This document shows, one piece after another, positions 43,497 through 52,835 of a stretch of 64,000 bases of DNA (the stretch's first letter is position 1; the number at the start of each line of letters is the position of its first letter). Origin of the DNA: NBLH01 sp050296515 (GTDB lineage Bacteria; Bacteroidota; Bacteroidia; Bacteroidales; NBLH01); NCBI GenBank assembly GCA_050296515.1, contig JBNKRJ010000041.1, positions 22,840 to 86,839 of the forward strand, written 5' to 3'. Below the pieces are notes generated by a model. The model was not told the origin of the DNA and made no database searches. It saw nothing but the letters and a program-made list of their open reading frames with translations. The position numbers were made by a program, and so were the translations under genes.

Positions 43497-44552
43497 ATGG
43501 ATTATTTAAAAATCATCATAGATTCTATTTCTAATTTTCTTACTCGTAAAAAACTTATCTATGTTGTTGAATCCAACAATTGGTCAATAAAATGGGATGG
43601 CTTTTATGTGACCCAAGCAATAAACCAATCCAAGAAAATGAAGGCAAAAATTAGTACAAGCAGATTTTTGCTCCGGAATAAAATCGTTCATTTTGGCTCA
43701 GTTGGTAGTTTGATTGATGCTGCAGGAATAAAAAAAGTCCATCCATCAAACAAAATTATTTGTACCTGGTTTCATGTAAGTCCTGATGATAAAAGGAACA
43801 AGTTCATACCAAATCTGAACACAAAGGTCGATGTTGTTCATACATCCTGTGAAATTAGTAAGAATGAGTTGATAAAATATGGATTAAAGCCTGAAAAGAT
43901 TGTTATTGCGCCAATAGGCATTGATTTAGATATTTTTAAACAGTATAATGAAGAGAAAAGGCAAAAAGCGAGAAAGACCCTGAATATACCTGATAATAAA
44001 ACAGTTATCGGATTATTTCAGAAAGATGGAGTTGGATGGGGTGAAGGAAATGAAGCAAAGTTGATAAAAGGGCCTGACATTTTTTGTGATGTTATTGAAC
44101 AGTTGGCAAAAGAATATAACATCCATGTTTTACTTACTGGGCCAGCACGGGGATATGTAAAAAAAAGACTGGTAGAAGCTTCAGTTCCGTTTACACACCA
44201 TTATTTAAAAAAGTATTACGATATTGTTGATTATTACAATGCGCTTGATTTATATTTACTTACTTCAAGGGTTGAAGGTGGACCAAAAGCAATTACAGAA
44301 AGTATGGCCTGTGGTGTATCCATAGTTTCAACAAAAATGGGAATGGCTCCTGAAATTATCAATCATGCTGAAAATGGGCTGTTATCTGAAGTTGATGATA
44401 TTGATTCCTTATTAACTAACTGCAAAATAGTGATTGAAAATAAGTCTTTTAGACAACAAATGGTACATACCGCATTAATTGATGTAAAAAAATACAGTTG
44501 GATTCGTGTAGCCAAACAACTATATGATGAAATATACAGTCAACTATTATAG
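43497..44552 (+). CDS. GT4 family glycosyltransferase
   Basis: 351 residues. The first domain contains YVVESNNWSIKWDG; the second contains NKTVIGLFQKDGVGWGEGNE and the EX7E-type motif VEGGPKAITESMACGVSI (Glu260 and Glu268). The ATG follows the previous stop by one base. The short first domain and the ESNNWSI start resemble a sub-branch of GT4 found in glycan loci. No signal or membrane segment. Substrates unknown. Confidence 0.83.
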   Translation: MDYLKIIIDSISNFLTRKKLIYVVESNNWSIKWDGFYVTQAINQSKKMKAKISTSRFLLRNKIVHFGSVGSLIDAAGIKKVHPSNKIICTWFHVSPDDKRNKFIPNLNTKVDVVHTSCEISKNELIKYGLKPEKIVIAPIGIDLDIFKQYNEEKRQKARKTLNIPDNKTVIGLFQKDGVGWGEGNEAKLIKGPDIFCDVIEQLAKEYNIHVLLTGPARGYVKKRLVEASVPFTHHYLKKYYDIVDYYNALDLYLLTSRVEGGPKAITESMACGVSIVSTKMGMAPEIINHAENGLLSEVDDIDSLLTNCKIVIENKSFRQQMVHTALIDVKKYSWIRVAKQLYDEIYSQLL

Positions 44553-44571
44553 TTTCTGAATACATGATTAT

Positions 44572-45378
44572 ATGGAAAATAAAATAATCGATACCAATGA
44601 TAAAAATTTAAATTACTACAGTCAAGCTATTAAAGAAACTGAGAAAAAAGATTTCTTAGAGTTTTTAAAATGGTTTAATGGAGGTGATAACCTAACAGAA
44701 ATTATAAATTCTGGCTATAAAAACTTCTACTGTGATATACTGCATCCTATAATTTATCAAATAAGCAAAGCAAGGTCGAAAAAAATGACTGCACTTGAAA
44801 TAGGATGTGGAGGTGGAAGAATACTAAATGCAGCGAGTAAGTATTTTGAGAAGGTAATTGGAGTTGATATTCATGATAGTTTTGGACACCTGGATCAATT
44901 TCTGTCAATTGAAAATACAAACTACGAACTATACAAATGTGTAAAAAATAAATTTTCCGAAATTGAAAACAACTCAGTTGATTTCGTATATTCTTTCATT
45001 GTATTTCAGCACATTCTAAAAATCCAAACCTTTGAAGATTATCTTAAAGAAATTAACAGGGTACTTAAAAAGGATGCCTACACAATCATATATTTTGGAC
45101 GGCCTCGTTGGTTGTCTCGAAAAACATTTCGTACAAAACTGCTAAATATATTGGCCTATTGGACAGATAAAATAATATATGAGAATTTATTTCTTCAATT
45201 ATTAAAAAATGGGTATTTTGAAAATTTCAAAGCGGTGGTAAACCATGTTAATCTTGAAGTTTCTAGAAAAAGGGTGAGATTTCTTCTAAGAAAATATAAT
45301 TTGAAAATTAAAACATTTGGAAGTACTCGGAACAAAAATGCTTTTGGAACTCAATATTATTTTATCGCACAAAAATGA
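44572..45378 (+). CDS. Class I SAM-dependent methyltransferase
   Basis: 268 residues. Motif I ALEIGCGGGRILNAASKYF (near 75-93), acidic IGVDIHDSF, FVYSFIVFQHILKIQ and EINRVLKKDAYTIIYFGRPRW define a complete Methyltransf_11/25-type core. It overlaps the next GT4 gene by four bases (ATGA) and lies 19 bases after the previous GT4 gene, continuing the alternating GT/methyltransferase arrangement. Confidence 0.86.
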   Translation: MENKIIDTNDKNLNYYSQAIKETEKKDFLEFLKWFNGGDNLTEIINSGYKNFYCDILHPIIYQISKARSKKMTALEIGCGGGRILNAASKYFEKVIGVDIHDSFGHLDQFLSIENTNYELYKCVKNKFSEIENNSVDFVYSFIVFQHILKIQTFEDYLKEINRVLKKDAYTIIYFGRPRWLSRKTFRTKLLNILAYWTDKIIYENLFLQLLKNGYFENFKAVVNHVNLEVSRKRVRFLLRKYNLKIKTFGSTRNKNAFGTQYYFIAQK

Positions 45379-46433
45379 AAGTAAGTTTAAACACCAATTT
45401 TATTGAAGGTCCTTTTGGAGGAGGAATGCAATTTGCCAATTTTCTAAAAAGTTATTTACTTTCTAAAAATGTTAAAGTAATTAATCATTTAAAAGATGCA
45501 GACATTGATGTAATTCTACATATCAATCCTTTTCCTTTTTTAATGCAAAGTTCATCGTACTCCTTTTTTGATGCATATGCTTACAAATTAAAACATCCCA
45601 AGGTTGCTATTATCCAAAGAATAAATGAGTGTGATGAACGAAAGGGTACCAACTATATGAACCAGCTTCAAATTAAAGCAAGCAGGTATTCAGATTATGT
45701 TGTGTTTATCGCCTCGTGGCTAATTCCATTGTATATAAAACAGGGGTTTAATAGTCAAAAGCAGAACAGGGTTATCCTAAACGGAGCCGATACATCTGTA
45801 TTTAACCAACTCAATAAAATTGACTATAAAGAGGGTGACAAATTGAGAATAGTAACACATCACTGGGGAGCAAGCTATTTAAAAGGACACGATATTTATG
45901 AAAAGCTTGATAAGCTATTGGATAAAAAAGAATTTAATTCAAAATTTGAGTTTACTTATATTGGAAACTTACCAAGCAATGTTCAGTATAAAAATACGAA
46001 AGTGCTTAAACCTATGAATGGGATAAAATTAGCCAGCGAACTTAAAAAGCATCACATTTACCTAACAGCTTCACGAAATGAACCTGCTGGAATGCATCAT
46101 ATTGAGGGAGCCTTATGTGGATTACCATTATTATATATTAATTCTGGTGCCTTGTCTGAATACTGCGACAATTTTGGTGTGTGTTTTGAAGAGTATAATT
46201 TTGAAGAGAAATTGCTGCAAATGGGCAATGAATTTCATTTTTGGAAAAATGAAATTTTAAAATATGATAAGACTGCGAAAAAAATGGCCAATGAATATTT
46301 TAGTTTGTTTATTAAACTATTTAAAGAAAGAAGAAACAGTTTAGTGGGCAAAAAAAGCATATTCAAAACATTTATTTTTTCTGTCTATTCATGGATTTAT
46401 CATATTTTTAAGAAAATCCTGTTTTCATTATGA
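45375..46433 (+). CDS. GT4-like glycosyltransferase
   Basis: 352 residues. The N-terminal part holds IEGPFGGGMQFANFLKSYL and the C-terminal domain VTHHWGASYLKGHDIYEKL and TASRNEPAGMHHIEGALCGLP as the EX7E motif (Glu236 and Glu244). The protein ends in a hydrophobic, basic helix (KTFIFSVYSWIYHIFKKILF) that may attach it to the membrane surface. Overlaps its neighbours on both sides by four bases, so translation is probably coupled. Confidence 0.82.
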   Translation: MKVSLNTNFIEGPFGGGMQFANFLKSYLLSKNVKVINHLKDADIDVILHINPFPFLMQSSSYSFFDAYAYKLKHPKVAIIQRINECDERKGTNYMNQLQIKASRYSDYVVFIASWLIPLYIKQGFNSQKQNRVILNGADTSVFNQLNKIDYKEGDKLRIVTHHWGASYLKGHDIYEKLDKLLDKKEFNSKFEFTYIGNLPSNVQYKNTKVLKPMNGIKLASELKKHHIYLTASRNEPAGMHHIEGALCGLPLLYINSGALSEYCDNFGVCFEEYNFEEKLLQMGNEFHFWKNEILKYDKTAKKMANEYFSLFIKLFKERRNSLVGKKSIFKTFIFSVYSWIYHIFKKILFSL

Positions 46434-47059
46434 ATTATGTGATACAAACTGATAAGGAAAAATATTCATCAGGTAATTATTTAACCAGTAATCGGCTGTC
46501 AACGTATTATATGGTAATCAACGAAATAATAGGATTAAAGCCGCATAAAGTTCTTGAAGTAGGGCCAGGAAACTATATAGTGACCGATATTTTGGAAAAA
46601 ATGGGAATTTGTGTAAAAACACTTGATTTTGACGAAACTCTTTCCCCCGATTATGTTTGTGACATAGCTGATTATGAAAACCTTCCTGATGAAAAATTTG
46701 ATTGTATCATTGCTTCTCAGGTATTTGAGCACATTAAGTACAGTGATTTTATTAATAGCCTAAAAAAACTTAGGGAAAATGCTAATTACCTGATTTTGAC
46801 ATTACCATTTACATCAAGGCATTCCCTCTTTTTTCATTTTAGTTTCTACTTACCTTTAATCAAAAATGTGGTTGTATCGTACAAGATTATTTACAAAAGG
46901 ATTCCTCACATTTTTAATGGCCAGCATTATTGGGAGATTGGAAAAAAGGGCAACCAGCTTTCTAAAGTAAAGAAAGATATATTAAACGCTGGTTGGAGGA
47001 TTAAGAAAAAATACATTAATCATAAAAACCCGTATCATTATTTTTTTATTTTAAAATGA
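46430..47059 (+). CDS. Class I SAM-dependent methyltransferase
   Basis: 209 residues, short but complete: KVLEVGPGNYIVTDILEKMG (near 41-60), VKTLDFDETLSPDYVCDIAD with the acidic ribose contact, CIIASQVFEHIKYSDF and a substrate-facing C-terminal part with GQHYWEIGKKG. It overlaps both neighbours by four bases. The sugar or other acceptor is not known. Confidence 0.84.
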   Translation: MNYVIQTDKEKYSSGNYLTSNRLSTYYMVINEIIGLKPHKVLEVGPGNYIVTDILEKMGICVKTLDFDETLSPDYVCDIADYENLPDEKFDCIIASQVFEHIKYSDFINSLKKLRENANYLILTLPFTSRHSLFFHFSFYLPLIKNVVVSYKIIYKRIPHIFNGQHYWEIGKKGNQLSKVKKDILNAGWRIKKKYINHKNPYHYFFILK

Positions 47060-48153
47060 CCAAAAAGGAATATTTAGACTGGGTTGCTGAAATCAAATGT
47101 AAATTGCCTGCTTTTATGAAAAGTATGCAAGGCAGTAAAAGAAAAGGTTTTTACAGGTATTCCTATAGTGGTGATTTGTATGGTGAAAATATAAAATGGG
47201 GACTTGGAAACAGTGTTTTTGCGTTAAAAATATATTATTCGTTAAACTATACTCCAGATAACCTAACCGAAATTATAAGCTTTATTAAAAGCTTTCAACA
47301 AACCAATGGAGAGTTTTTTGATCCCATTGTTAAGTTTACATCCTTCCCCATGCGATTATACTTTTCAATAAAAGAAAGAGATAAAAACCGTCTTTCACAC
47401 CAATTAATAAGAATGGCTGAAAGCCGTCAAAGTATTTCTGCTCTTAGGCTTTTTAATCATTTGCCAAGCTATGAATATATAAATTACCCAAATACTTCAA
47501 AAAGCATCAAACAGTTTATTAGTTCTTTGAATTGGTCTATTCCATGGGGTGCTGGTGCCCAAATAAGCGGATTATTATTTTTGTTAGCGGCATCCTCCAT
47601 AAAAAATAGAGTGGAACTAATAGACGAGGTGATAAAAATCGTTAACACTTACCAGCAAAAAGATGGATTTTGGTATAAAGGTAATCCAACATTGGCCCAA
47701 AAAGTTAATGGAAGCATGAAAATCCTAACCGGGTTAAATGCTGCTGCCTTTCTAACAAAGTTAGATATCAATGTGTTGCAGGACTCTCATAATGAAAAAC
47801 TTATTGATTTATCTCTGGTAGCAACGAATGATGCCCACGCCTGTGATAACTTTAATTTAGTTTATGTATTGAGCCATGCTTCTAATCAGCTTAACAACAA
47901 TTATCGCTTTGATGAAATTGAAGATTTCATCAAAAAACGACTCGATATTTACAGGGAATATTATTATCCGGATTACGGGGCTTTTTCTTTTAATAAAGGC
48001 AGAACAAACCAACATTATTACAGTGCTTTTATTTCAAAAGGAAAAAAGGAGCCTGACATTCACGGTACAGTCATGTTTTTATGGGGATTAAGTATTATTG
48101 GCAATCTTTGGAATACAAACTCAATCACCAGGTTAAGAGAGTTTTTAACATAA
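47056..48153 (+). CDS. Predicted alpha/alpha-toroid protein of the glycan locus
   Basis: 365 residues without signal peptide or membrane helix. Repeats of the kind GNSVFALKIYYSL, TYQQKDGFWYKGNP, MKILTGLNAAAFLTKL and DIHGTVMFLWGLSIIGNLW resemble the helix pairs of (alpha/alpha)6 barrels such as prenyltransferase or terpenoid cyclase-like folds and some uronate lyases. No DxDD cyclase motif is seen, so cyclisation is not claimed. It sits among transferases with a four-base overlap upstream and likely acts on the same glycan or lipid. Function unknown. Confidence 0.55.
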   Translation: MTKKEYLDWVAEIKCKLPAFMKSMQGSKRKGFYRYSYSGDLYGENIKWGLGNSVFALKIYYSLNYTPDNLTEIISFIKSFQQTNGEFFDPIVKFTSFPMRLYFSIKERDKNRLSHQLIRMAESRQSISALRLFNHLPSYEYINYPNTSKSIKQFISSLNWSIPWGAGAQISGLLFLLAASSIKNRVELIDEVIKIVNTYQQKDGFWYKGNPTLAQKVNGSMKILTGLNAAAFLTKLDINVLQDSHNEKLIDLSLVATNDAHACDNFNLVYVLSHASNQLNNNYRFDEIEDFIKKRLDIYREYYYPDYGAFSFNKGRTNQHYYSAFISKGKKEPDIHGTVMFLWGLSIIGNLWNTNSITRLREFLT

Positions 48154-48162
48154 TTTGCATTT

Positions 48163-48885
48163 ATGACAGTTTTTAAAAGGTTAATTGAAAATATCTTAGG
48201 TTATCATTTTATCAATAAAAAGCAATTGGGACTAGCTCCTTTTTCTGATTTAGCCACCCTATTGAAAGGGAAAGAAGTCAAAACAATTATTGACATTGGT
48301 GCTAATGAAGGACAAACTACTGAAAAATTACTTAAACTTTTTCCAAATTCAATAATTTATTGTTTTGAACCAGGTAACGAAGCCTTCAGTAAGCTAAAAT
48401 CAAAATTTGATGCTAAAAAAGTAGCATCATTAAATTTTGCACTTGGTGATAAAGAAGAAACTTGCGAATTGATAAAACATGAATCGTCTGTTACTGATTC
48501 GTTTTTGATTGACGATTTCTCAACTGAACTAAACTTAAATAAAAGCAGGAAAATACTAGGAAAAGAAAGGGTTAAAATATCTACTTTAGATATTTTTTGT
48601 GCGGAAAATAATATCAGCTCTATTGACTTTATTAAAATTGATACACAGGGATATGAACTTAAAGTGATAAATGGAGCAAAAAAACTGTTTGAAAACAATA
48701 AAATTAAGTTCATCTTAATTGAGGTTTGCTTTGTCAGTATTTATAAAAAGCAACCAGGTTTATCAGAAATTCATAAAAGACTGGATGACTATGGGTTTAA
48801 AATAATTGACTTTTATAACAAAGCAAGAGGAGAAGATAACACGTTAATGTGGTGTGATATCCTATATCAAAATTTCAACTATTAG
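48163..48885 (+). CDS. FkbM family methyltransferase
   Basis: 240 residues with TIIDIGANEGQTTEKLLKLF (near 39-58), IYCFEPGNEAFSKLK, VKISTLDIFCAENN and FIKIDTQGYELKVINGA, the four markers of FkbM methyltransferases. FkbM enzymes O-methylate sugar or polyketide hydroxyls; in glycan loci they usually methylate sugars. Nine bases after the previous gene. A second FkbM gene follows directly. Confidence 0.9.
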   Translation: MTVFKRLIENILGYHFINKKQLGLAPFSDLATLLKGKEVKTIIDIGANEGQTTEKLLKLFPNSIIYCFEPGNEAFSKLKSKFDAKKVASLNFALGDKEETCELIKHESSVTDSFLIDDFSTELNLNKSRKILGKERVKISTLDIFCAENNISSIDFIKIDTQGYELKVINGAKKLFENNKIKFILIEVCFVSIYKKQPGLSEIHKRLDDYGFKIIDFYNKARGEDNTLMWCDILYQNFNY

Positions 48886-48894
48886 AATCATTTT

Positions 48895-49623
48895 ATGCGA
48901 AATCTAATAATAAAGTATTTACAAAAATTACAGACCTTTGGTAATTCTGTTAAGCATATTAATGCTCTAGCACACTCCTATTCGCAAAGTGGTGAGGATA
49001 TTATCGTAAAAAGAATATTAGGAAGATTGAACTTTGAAAAAAAGCAATACATTGATATTGGATGCAATCATCCTATAAATTTGAATAATACATATTTATT
49101 ATATAAATCGGGATATAAAGGTACATTAGTGGATGCAAACCCATTTTTACACACACTAATAAAAGCAAAACGCAGAAAAGATAATTTTATTAATTGTGGA
49201 ATTGACGGCACAAGTAAAAAAGATATGTTATTCTATGTTTTGTCAGAATCCTCTTTGAGCACATATGATGAAAAAGTTGTTGAAAAACTAGTAACCAATT
49301 CTAAAATAAAAATCATAAAAGAAATAAGTATTCCAATAGTTGGCATCAACGAATTTTTATTAAAACATTATACAACTGATATAAAATTTGTTTCGATTGA
49401 TGTTGAGGGTTATGATACAGCGATAATTAAAAACTGGGATTTCTCAAAATATAAGCCTTCAGTCTTTTGCATTGAAACAATAAGTCATTTGGCTCAAAAC
49501 AAAATACAACATAAAGCAAATGACATACTCAATATTTTAAATAATAATGGATATTTATCTTTTGCAGATACATACATTAATACCATCTTCGTAGATAGTA
49601 ACCTATGGTACAATAGAACATAA
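48895..49623 (+). CDS. FkbM family methyltransferase, divergent
   Basis: 242 residues: AHSYSQSGEDIIVKRIL near the start, YIDIGCNHPINLNNTYLLY (near 52-70) as SAM loop, VDANPFLHTLIK, then FVSIDVEGYDTAIIKNWDF and a C-terminal IFVDSNLWYN. The SGEDI and SIDVEGYD segments mark the FkbM/Methyltransf_21 group. It is only distantly similar to the FkbM protein just before it, so this is not a recent duplication. Confidence 0.87.
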   Translation: MRNLIIKYLQKLQTFGNSVKHINALAHSYSQSGEDIIVKRILGRLNFEKKQYIDIGCNHPINLNNTYLLYKSGYKGTLVDANPFLHTLIKAKRRKDNFINCGIDGTSKKDMLFYVLSESSLSTYDEKVVEKLVTNSKIKIIKEISIPIVGINEFLLKHYTTDIKFVSIDVEGYDTAIIKNWDFSKYKPSVFCIETISHLAQNKIQHKANDILNILNNNGYLSFADTYINTIFVDSNLWYNRT

Positions 49624-49663
49624 AAATATCAAAATATTTTGTCAGATAAAGTTATTTTTTGAA

Positions 49664-50380
49664 ATGGAATATTACGAAAAAGTTATCTACCAATACCAAA
49701 CTCACTCAAGAGGATTTCTTAGTAAGGAAGATTTGGAGCTTCATTTTAAAAAAATGCTTCCATTTTTCGAATATCATCTGAACAAATATTTACCATCTGA
49801 TAAAAATGCAAGAATTATTGATATTCCTTGTGGTTCAGGTAAAGTTTTATACTATTTAAACCAAAAAGGATACACCAATAGTATAGGGTATGATCTTGAT
49901 CCTCAGCAAATAAATTTGGCAAAAAAATTAAATTTACCAGCCCATATTGGTGATGCACTGGAAATATTATCCCGTAATAACCAATCGGAAATAATTTTAT
50001 TGGTTGATTTTTTTGAACATTTATCTAAAAATGATACAATAAAAGTATTAAAAGCATGTTTTGAAAATTTGAAAAAAGATGGGAAAATAATAATCAGGGT
50101 TCCATCTGCAGATGGTATTTTTGGGGTGTCTCATCTGGGAAATGATTTTACACATAAGTGGGTATTAACAGAAAGTGCCTGGAAAAACAGTTTGCTGCCA
50201 GCTGTTGGGTTTGATAAAAAAAAAATAACTGTAAATGATGATAGAATTCCTCCACTAAATCTAATTCCCAGAATTATTTATCACTTCTCAAACTTTATTT
50301 TAAGACTTTATATAAAAAGTTTAGCCATTGGTCCCCCTAATATTTTGTCACGTTCAATGTGGATTATTGCATCTAAATAA
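49664..50380 (+). CDS. Class I SAM-dependent methyltransferase
   Basis: 238 residues: IIDIPCGSGKVLYYLNQKGY (near 50-69) for SAM binding, SIGYDLDPQQINLA, LLVDFFEHLSKNDT and ENLKKDGKIIIRVPSADGIF complete the fold. A hydrophobic region near the C-terminus (FSNFILRLYIKSLAIG) may contact lipid. Located 40 bases after the FkbM gene and 9 bases before the last GT gene of the plus-strand run. Confidence 0.86.
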   Translation: MEYYEKVIYQYQTHSRGFLSKEDLELHFKKMLPFFEYHLNKYLPSDKNARIIDIPCGSGKVLYYLNQKGYTNSIGYDLDPQQINLAKKLNLPAHIGDALEILSRNNQSEIILLVDFFEHLSKNDTIKVLKACFENLKKDGKIIIRVPSADGIFGVSHLGNDFTHKWVLTESAWKNSLLPAVGFDKKKITVNDDRIPPLNLIPRIIYHFSNFILRLYIKSLAIGPPNILSRSMWIIASK

Positions 50381-50389
50381 AATTGCCTG

Positions 50390-51520
50390 GTGAAAATTGC
50401 ATATCTATATACAAATGGTAGAAAAGAAAGATTGGGCTTAGAAAAATCTGGTGAAGAAATTCCTCATGAATTTTTTATGGGCGCAACGGAACTCAAAAAA
50501 AGAGGATATTGTGTAGATCTGTTTGAATTAGAAGACCTAAAAACAAAAAGTAAAACAGGTATATTCAATGAAATAAAATATAAATTATCAGCATTAAATA
50601 CATGTAGTAATATTTTAAATCAAAATGAAATTAGAAAACTTAACTCCTACGAAATTGTAATTGCAACTAATGAATATATCGCTTTTGGTATTCATGAAAT
50701 GAGAAGGAAAGGTGTTCTCACTTGTTCGTTTTCTTTTTTTGCTATGGGAATGCTTTCAAGAGTAGCAATGTTGAAAAAACAAAACAAATCAATAAAAAAT
50801 GTCATAAAATACAAAATTAGCAAGCACTTATACTCCAGAATGATACATGATTCCAACCTGGCTTTTTTTATAGGTAAAGGAGAATACCGAATTGCAAAGG
50901 AACTTTTTCCTAATTCCACAAAAACTTTTATTCATTTCCCAATTGATACTCAATTTTGGAAACCTATAGATACAATTGAACAAAACAAGGGCTTTATTTT
51001 ATTTATAGGAAACGATTTAAGAAGAAACTACTCTTTATTAGTTCAAATTGCAAATAATATGCCTAATGAAAAATTCGTATTTATTACAAAGCAAATTGAT
51101 AAAAAAAATACTCCTCCAAATGTTCAACTATTGCATGGAGACTGGCATCAAAGAGCATTAAGTGATAAATCTATCAGAAAGTATATTAATCAATGTAGAA
51201 TGATGATTTTACCCCTTAAAAATACTTATCAACCATCTGGACAAAGTGTTGCACAACAAGCTATGTCATGCAAAAAAACTGTATTAATTTCGGACACAAT
51301 GGGTTTTTGGGATAGCCGAAAAGTCATTGACAAAGAACACATAATCCTAATAAAGGATAACAATATTGAAAATTGGATTAAAAAAATCAAACATAACCTT
51401 GATTCTGTTGATAGATTAACTGTAATTGGAGAAAAAGCCAGACAATTGATGATTGAGGAATTTAGCCTTACTTTATTTACGGATAAATTAGAAAAAAGTC
51501 TTCTGAAAATTAAGATTTAA
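50390..51520 (+). CDS. GT4-like glycosyltransferase, GTG start
   Basis: 376 residues: KIAYLYTNGRKERLGLEKSG at the start and, in the second domain, GFILFIGNDLRRNYSLLVQIA, GDWHQRALSDKSIRKYINQC and YQPSGQSVAQQAMSCKKTV in the place of the EX7E motif, where the first Glu is replaced by Gly/Ser and the last by Gln. The donor site is thus divergent. GTG at 50390 is used because it gives the usual first beta strand. Its last 11 bases overlap the convergent flippase gene. Confidence 0.72.
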   Translation: MKIAYLYTNGRKERLGLEKSGEEIPHEFFMGATELKKRGYCVDLFELEDLKTKSKTGIFNEIKYKLSALNTCSNILNQNEIRKLNSYEIVIATNEYIAFGIHEMRRKGVLTCSFSFFAMGMLSRVAMLKKQNKSIKNVIKYKISKHLYSRMIHDSNLAFFIGKGEYRIAKELFPNSTKTFIHFPIDTQFWKPIDTIEQNKGFILFIGNDLRRNYSLLVQIANNMPNEKFVFITKQIDKKNTPPNVQLLHGDWHQRALSDKSIRKYINQCRMMILPLKNTYQPSGQSVAQQAMSCKKTVLISDTMGFWDSRKVIDKEHIILIKDNNIENWIKKIKHNLDSVDRLTVIGEKARQLMIEEFSLTLFTDKLEKSLLKIKI

Positions 51521-52745
51521 GTACAATAAAAAAAGAAGTTATATAAAGAACATAAATTTTGCATAACACAAAATACTCAAGGTTGTTTGTTAAGATTAAA
51601 GTGATAATTGCAAATAACAAAGCTATGGTTTGTGGAATTATTTGCAGCTGAAATACTTTCTTTTCTTTTTTTTGAGCAGTTACTTTTTGTACCAAAAAAA
51701 AGTAAGGGATAATAAATGGGATTACCCACACAATTTTTTTAAAAAATAATGCTGAACCTTCAAACTTACTAGTGTATAAAATTTCAATAATTGGTTCAGA
51801 AAATAAGTGTAGTAATAAACTAAAAATTGCGCCTGTAATAAATAAAAACAATATATAGTAAGATTTTATGCTCACACTTTTTTGTGCAAATTTTGGAAAT
51901 GTAATTGAAAATAAGCTCTTAACAATGTTTTTAACTACATCTAGTAATTTAAATGCAATAATATAAATAGCCAATAATTCAAGATTAAACATTCCAACTA
52001 TTAATTTGTCTAATTGTTGAACCACTATCCCCAATATCTGCATTTTTGTTATAAATTTTCCATATTCAATGGTTTCTGTTTCTTTTATGTTATTATTAAT
52101 AAATTTATGACTTCTTATATAAAATATAATATTGAAGATTGATGTATGAATTAGATATGCCAATATTATAATCAATAAGTATTCTGAAAACAGATAGGAT
52201 GTAATTCCTAGAAGAACAATTCCTCCAGCATTTTGAATTGCATTCCACTTTGCATATGTTTCAAACTTAGATTTACCAATTAAAAATGAACTCCATGTAT
52301 TAGGTGCATAAAAAAAAGGAAAAAACAAACAACAAATTAACAACATGATTGAAATTTCAATCTGATTTTTAAATACAAAAAAAGCGGCAATCGAGAGTAA
52401 AATGGGTACTCCTAATAGCGACCATTTAAAACTTAGCCTTACAGATTGCTTATACACTCCATCTACTCCTTTTGCAACACTTCTTGACAAAGAAGTGCTT
52501 AACCCAGGAAGGCTAACTATAGAAACAATGGATAATATTGATACAACAAGTTGAAAGCTGCCAAATACTTCTTTGGTTAAGAACCTTGCATATATAATTG
52601 ATAAAATTAAGCTGCTTATCATTACAAAAAGCTGATTCACAACAGCCCAAAAACCATTTTCAATAAAATAAGGTAAATCAATCCCAAATCGGGTGCCTAT
52701 CTTTCCTGATTGTTGAAATATAATATGTCTCAGTTTTGTTAGCAA
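51510..52745 (-). CDS. Wzx-type polysaccharide flippase
   Basis: 411 residues with about twelve hydrophobic helices and an MVF-like start: ENGFWAVVNQLFVMISSLIL, ARFLTKEVFGSFQLVVSILS and LPGLSTSLSRSVAKG, typical of the polysaccharide biosynthesis/Wzx group. It would carry the lipid-linked repeat made by the neighbouring transferases across the inner membrane. It is the only minus-strand gene of the locus and its 3' end overlaps the preceding GT gene by 11 bases, so the two transcripts are antisense at their ends. No polymerase (Wzy) was clearly identified. Confidence 0.85.
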   Translation of the reverse strand: MLTKLRHIIFQQSGKIGTRFGIDLPYFIENGFWAVVNQLFVMISSLILSIIYARFLTKEVFGSFQLVVSILSIVSIVSLPGLSTSLSRSVAKGVDGVYKQSVRLSFKWSLLGVPILLSIAAFFVFKNQIEISIMLLICCLFFPFFYAPNTWSSFLIGKSKFETYAKWNAIQNAGGIVLLGITSYLFSEYLLIIILAYLIHTSIFNIIFYIRSHKFINNNIKETETIEYGKFITKMQILGIVVQQLDKLIVGMFNLELLAIYIIAFKLLDVVKNIVKSLFSITFPKFAQKSVSIKSYYILFLFITGAIFSLLLHLFSEPIIEILYTSKFEGSALFFKKIVWVIPFIIPYFFLVQKVTAQKKEKKVFQLQIIPQTIALLFAIITLILTNNLEYFVLCKIYVLYITSFFIVLKS

Positions 52746-52835
52746 AAGCTTGTTTTAATGGTAAAAGTATAATTTATCGGAAATAATCAGAAATTTGTAT
52801 CTTTCAGGCTAAAAATAATCTGCGAATAATTTAAT

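Noticed and set aside
52746..52835. Exact promoter between the flippase and YfhO genes
   Set aside because: TATCTTTC resembles the -7 element but lacks the final G and has no -33 partner at the right distance.
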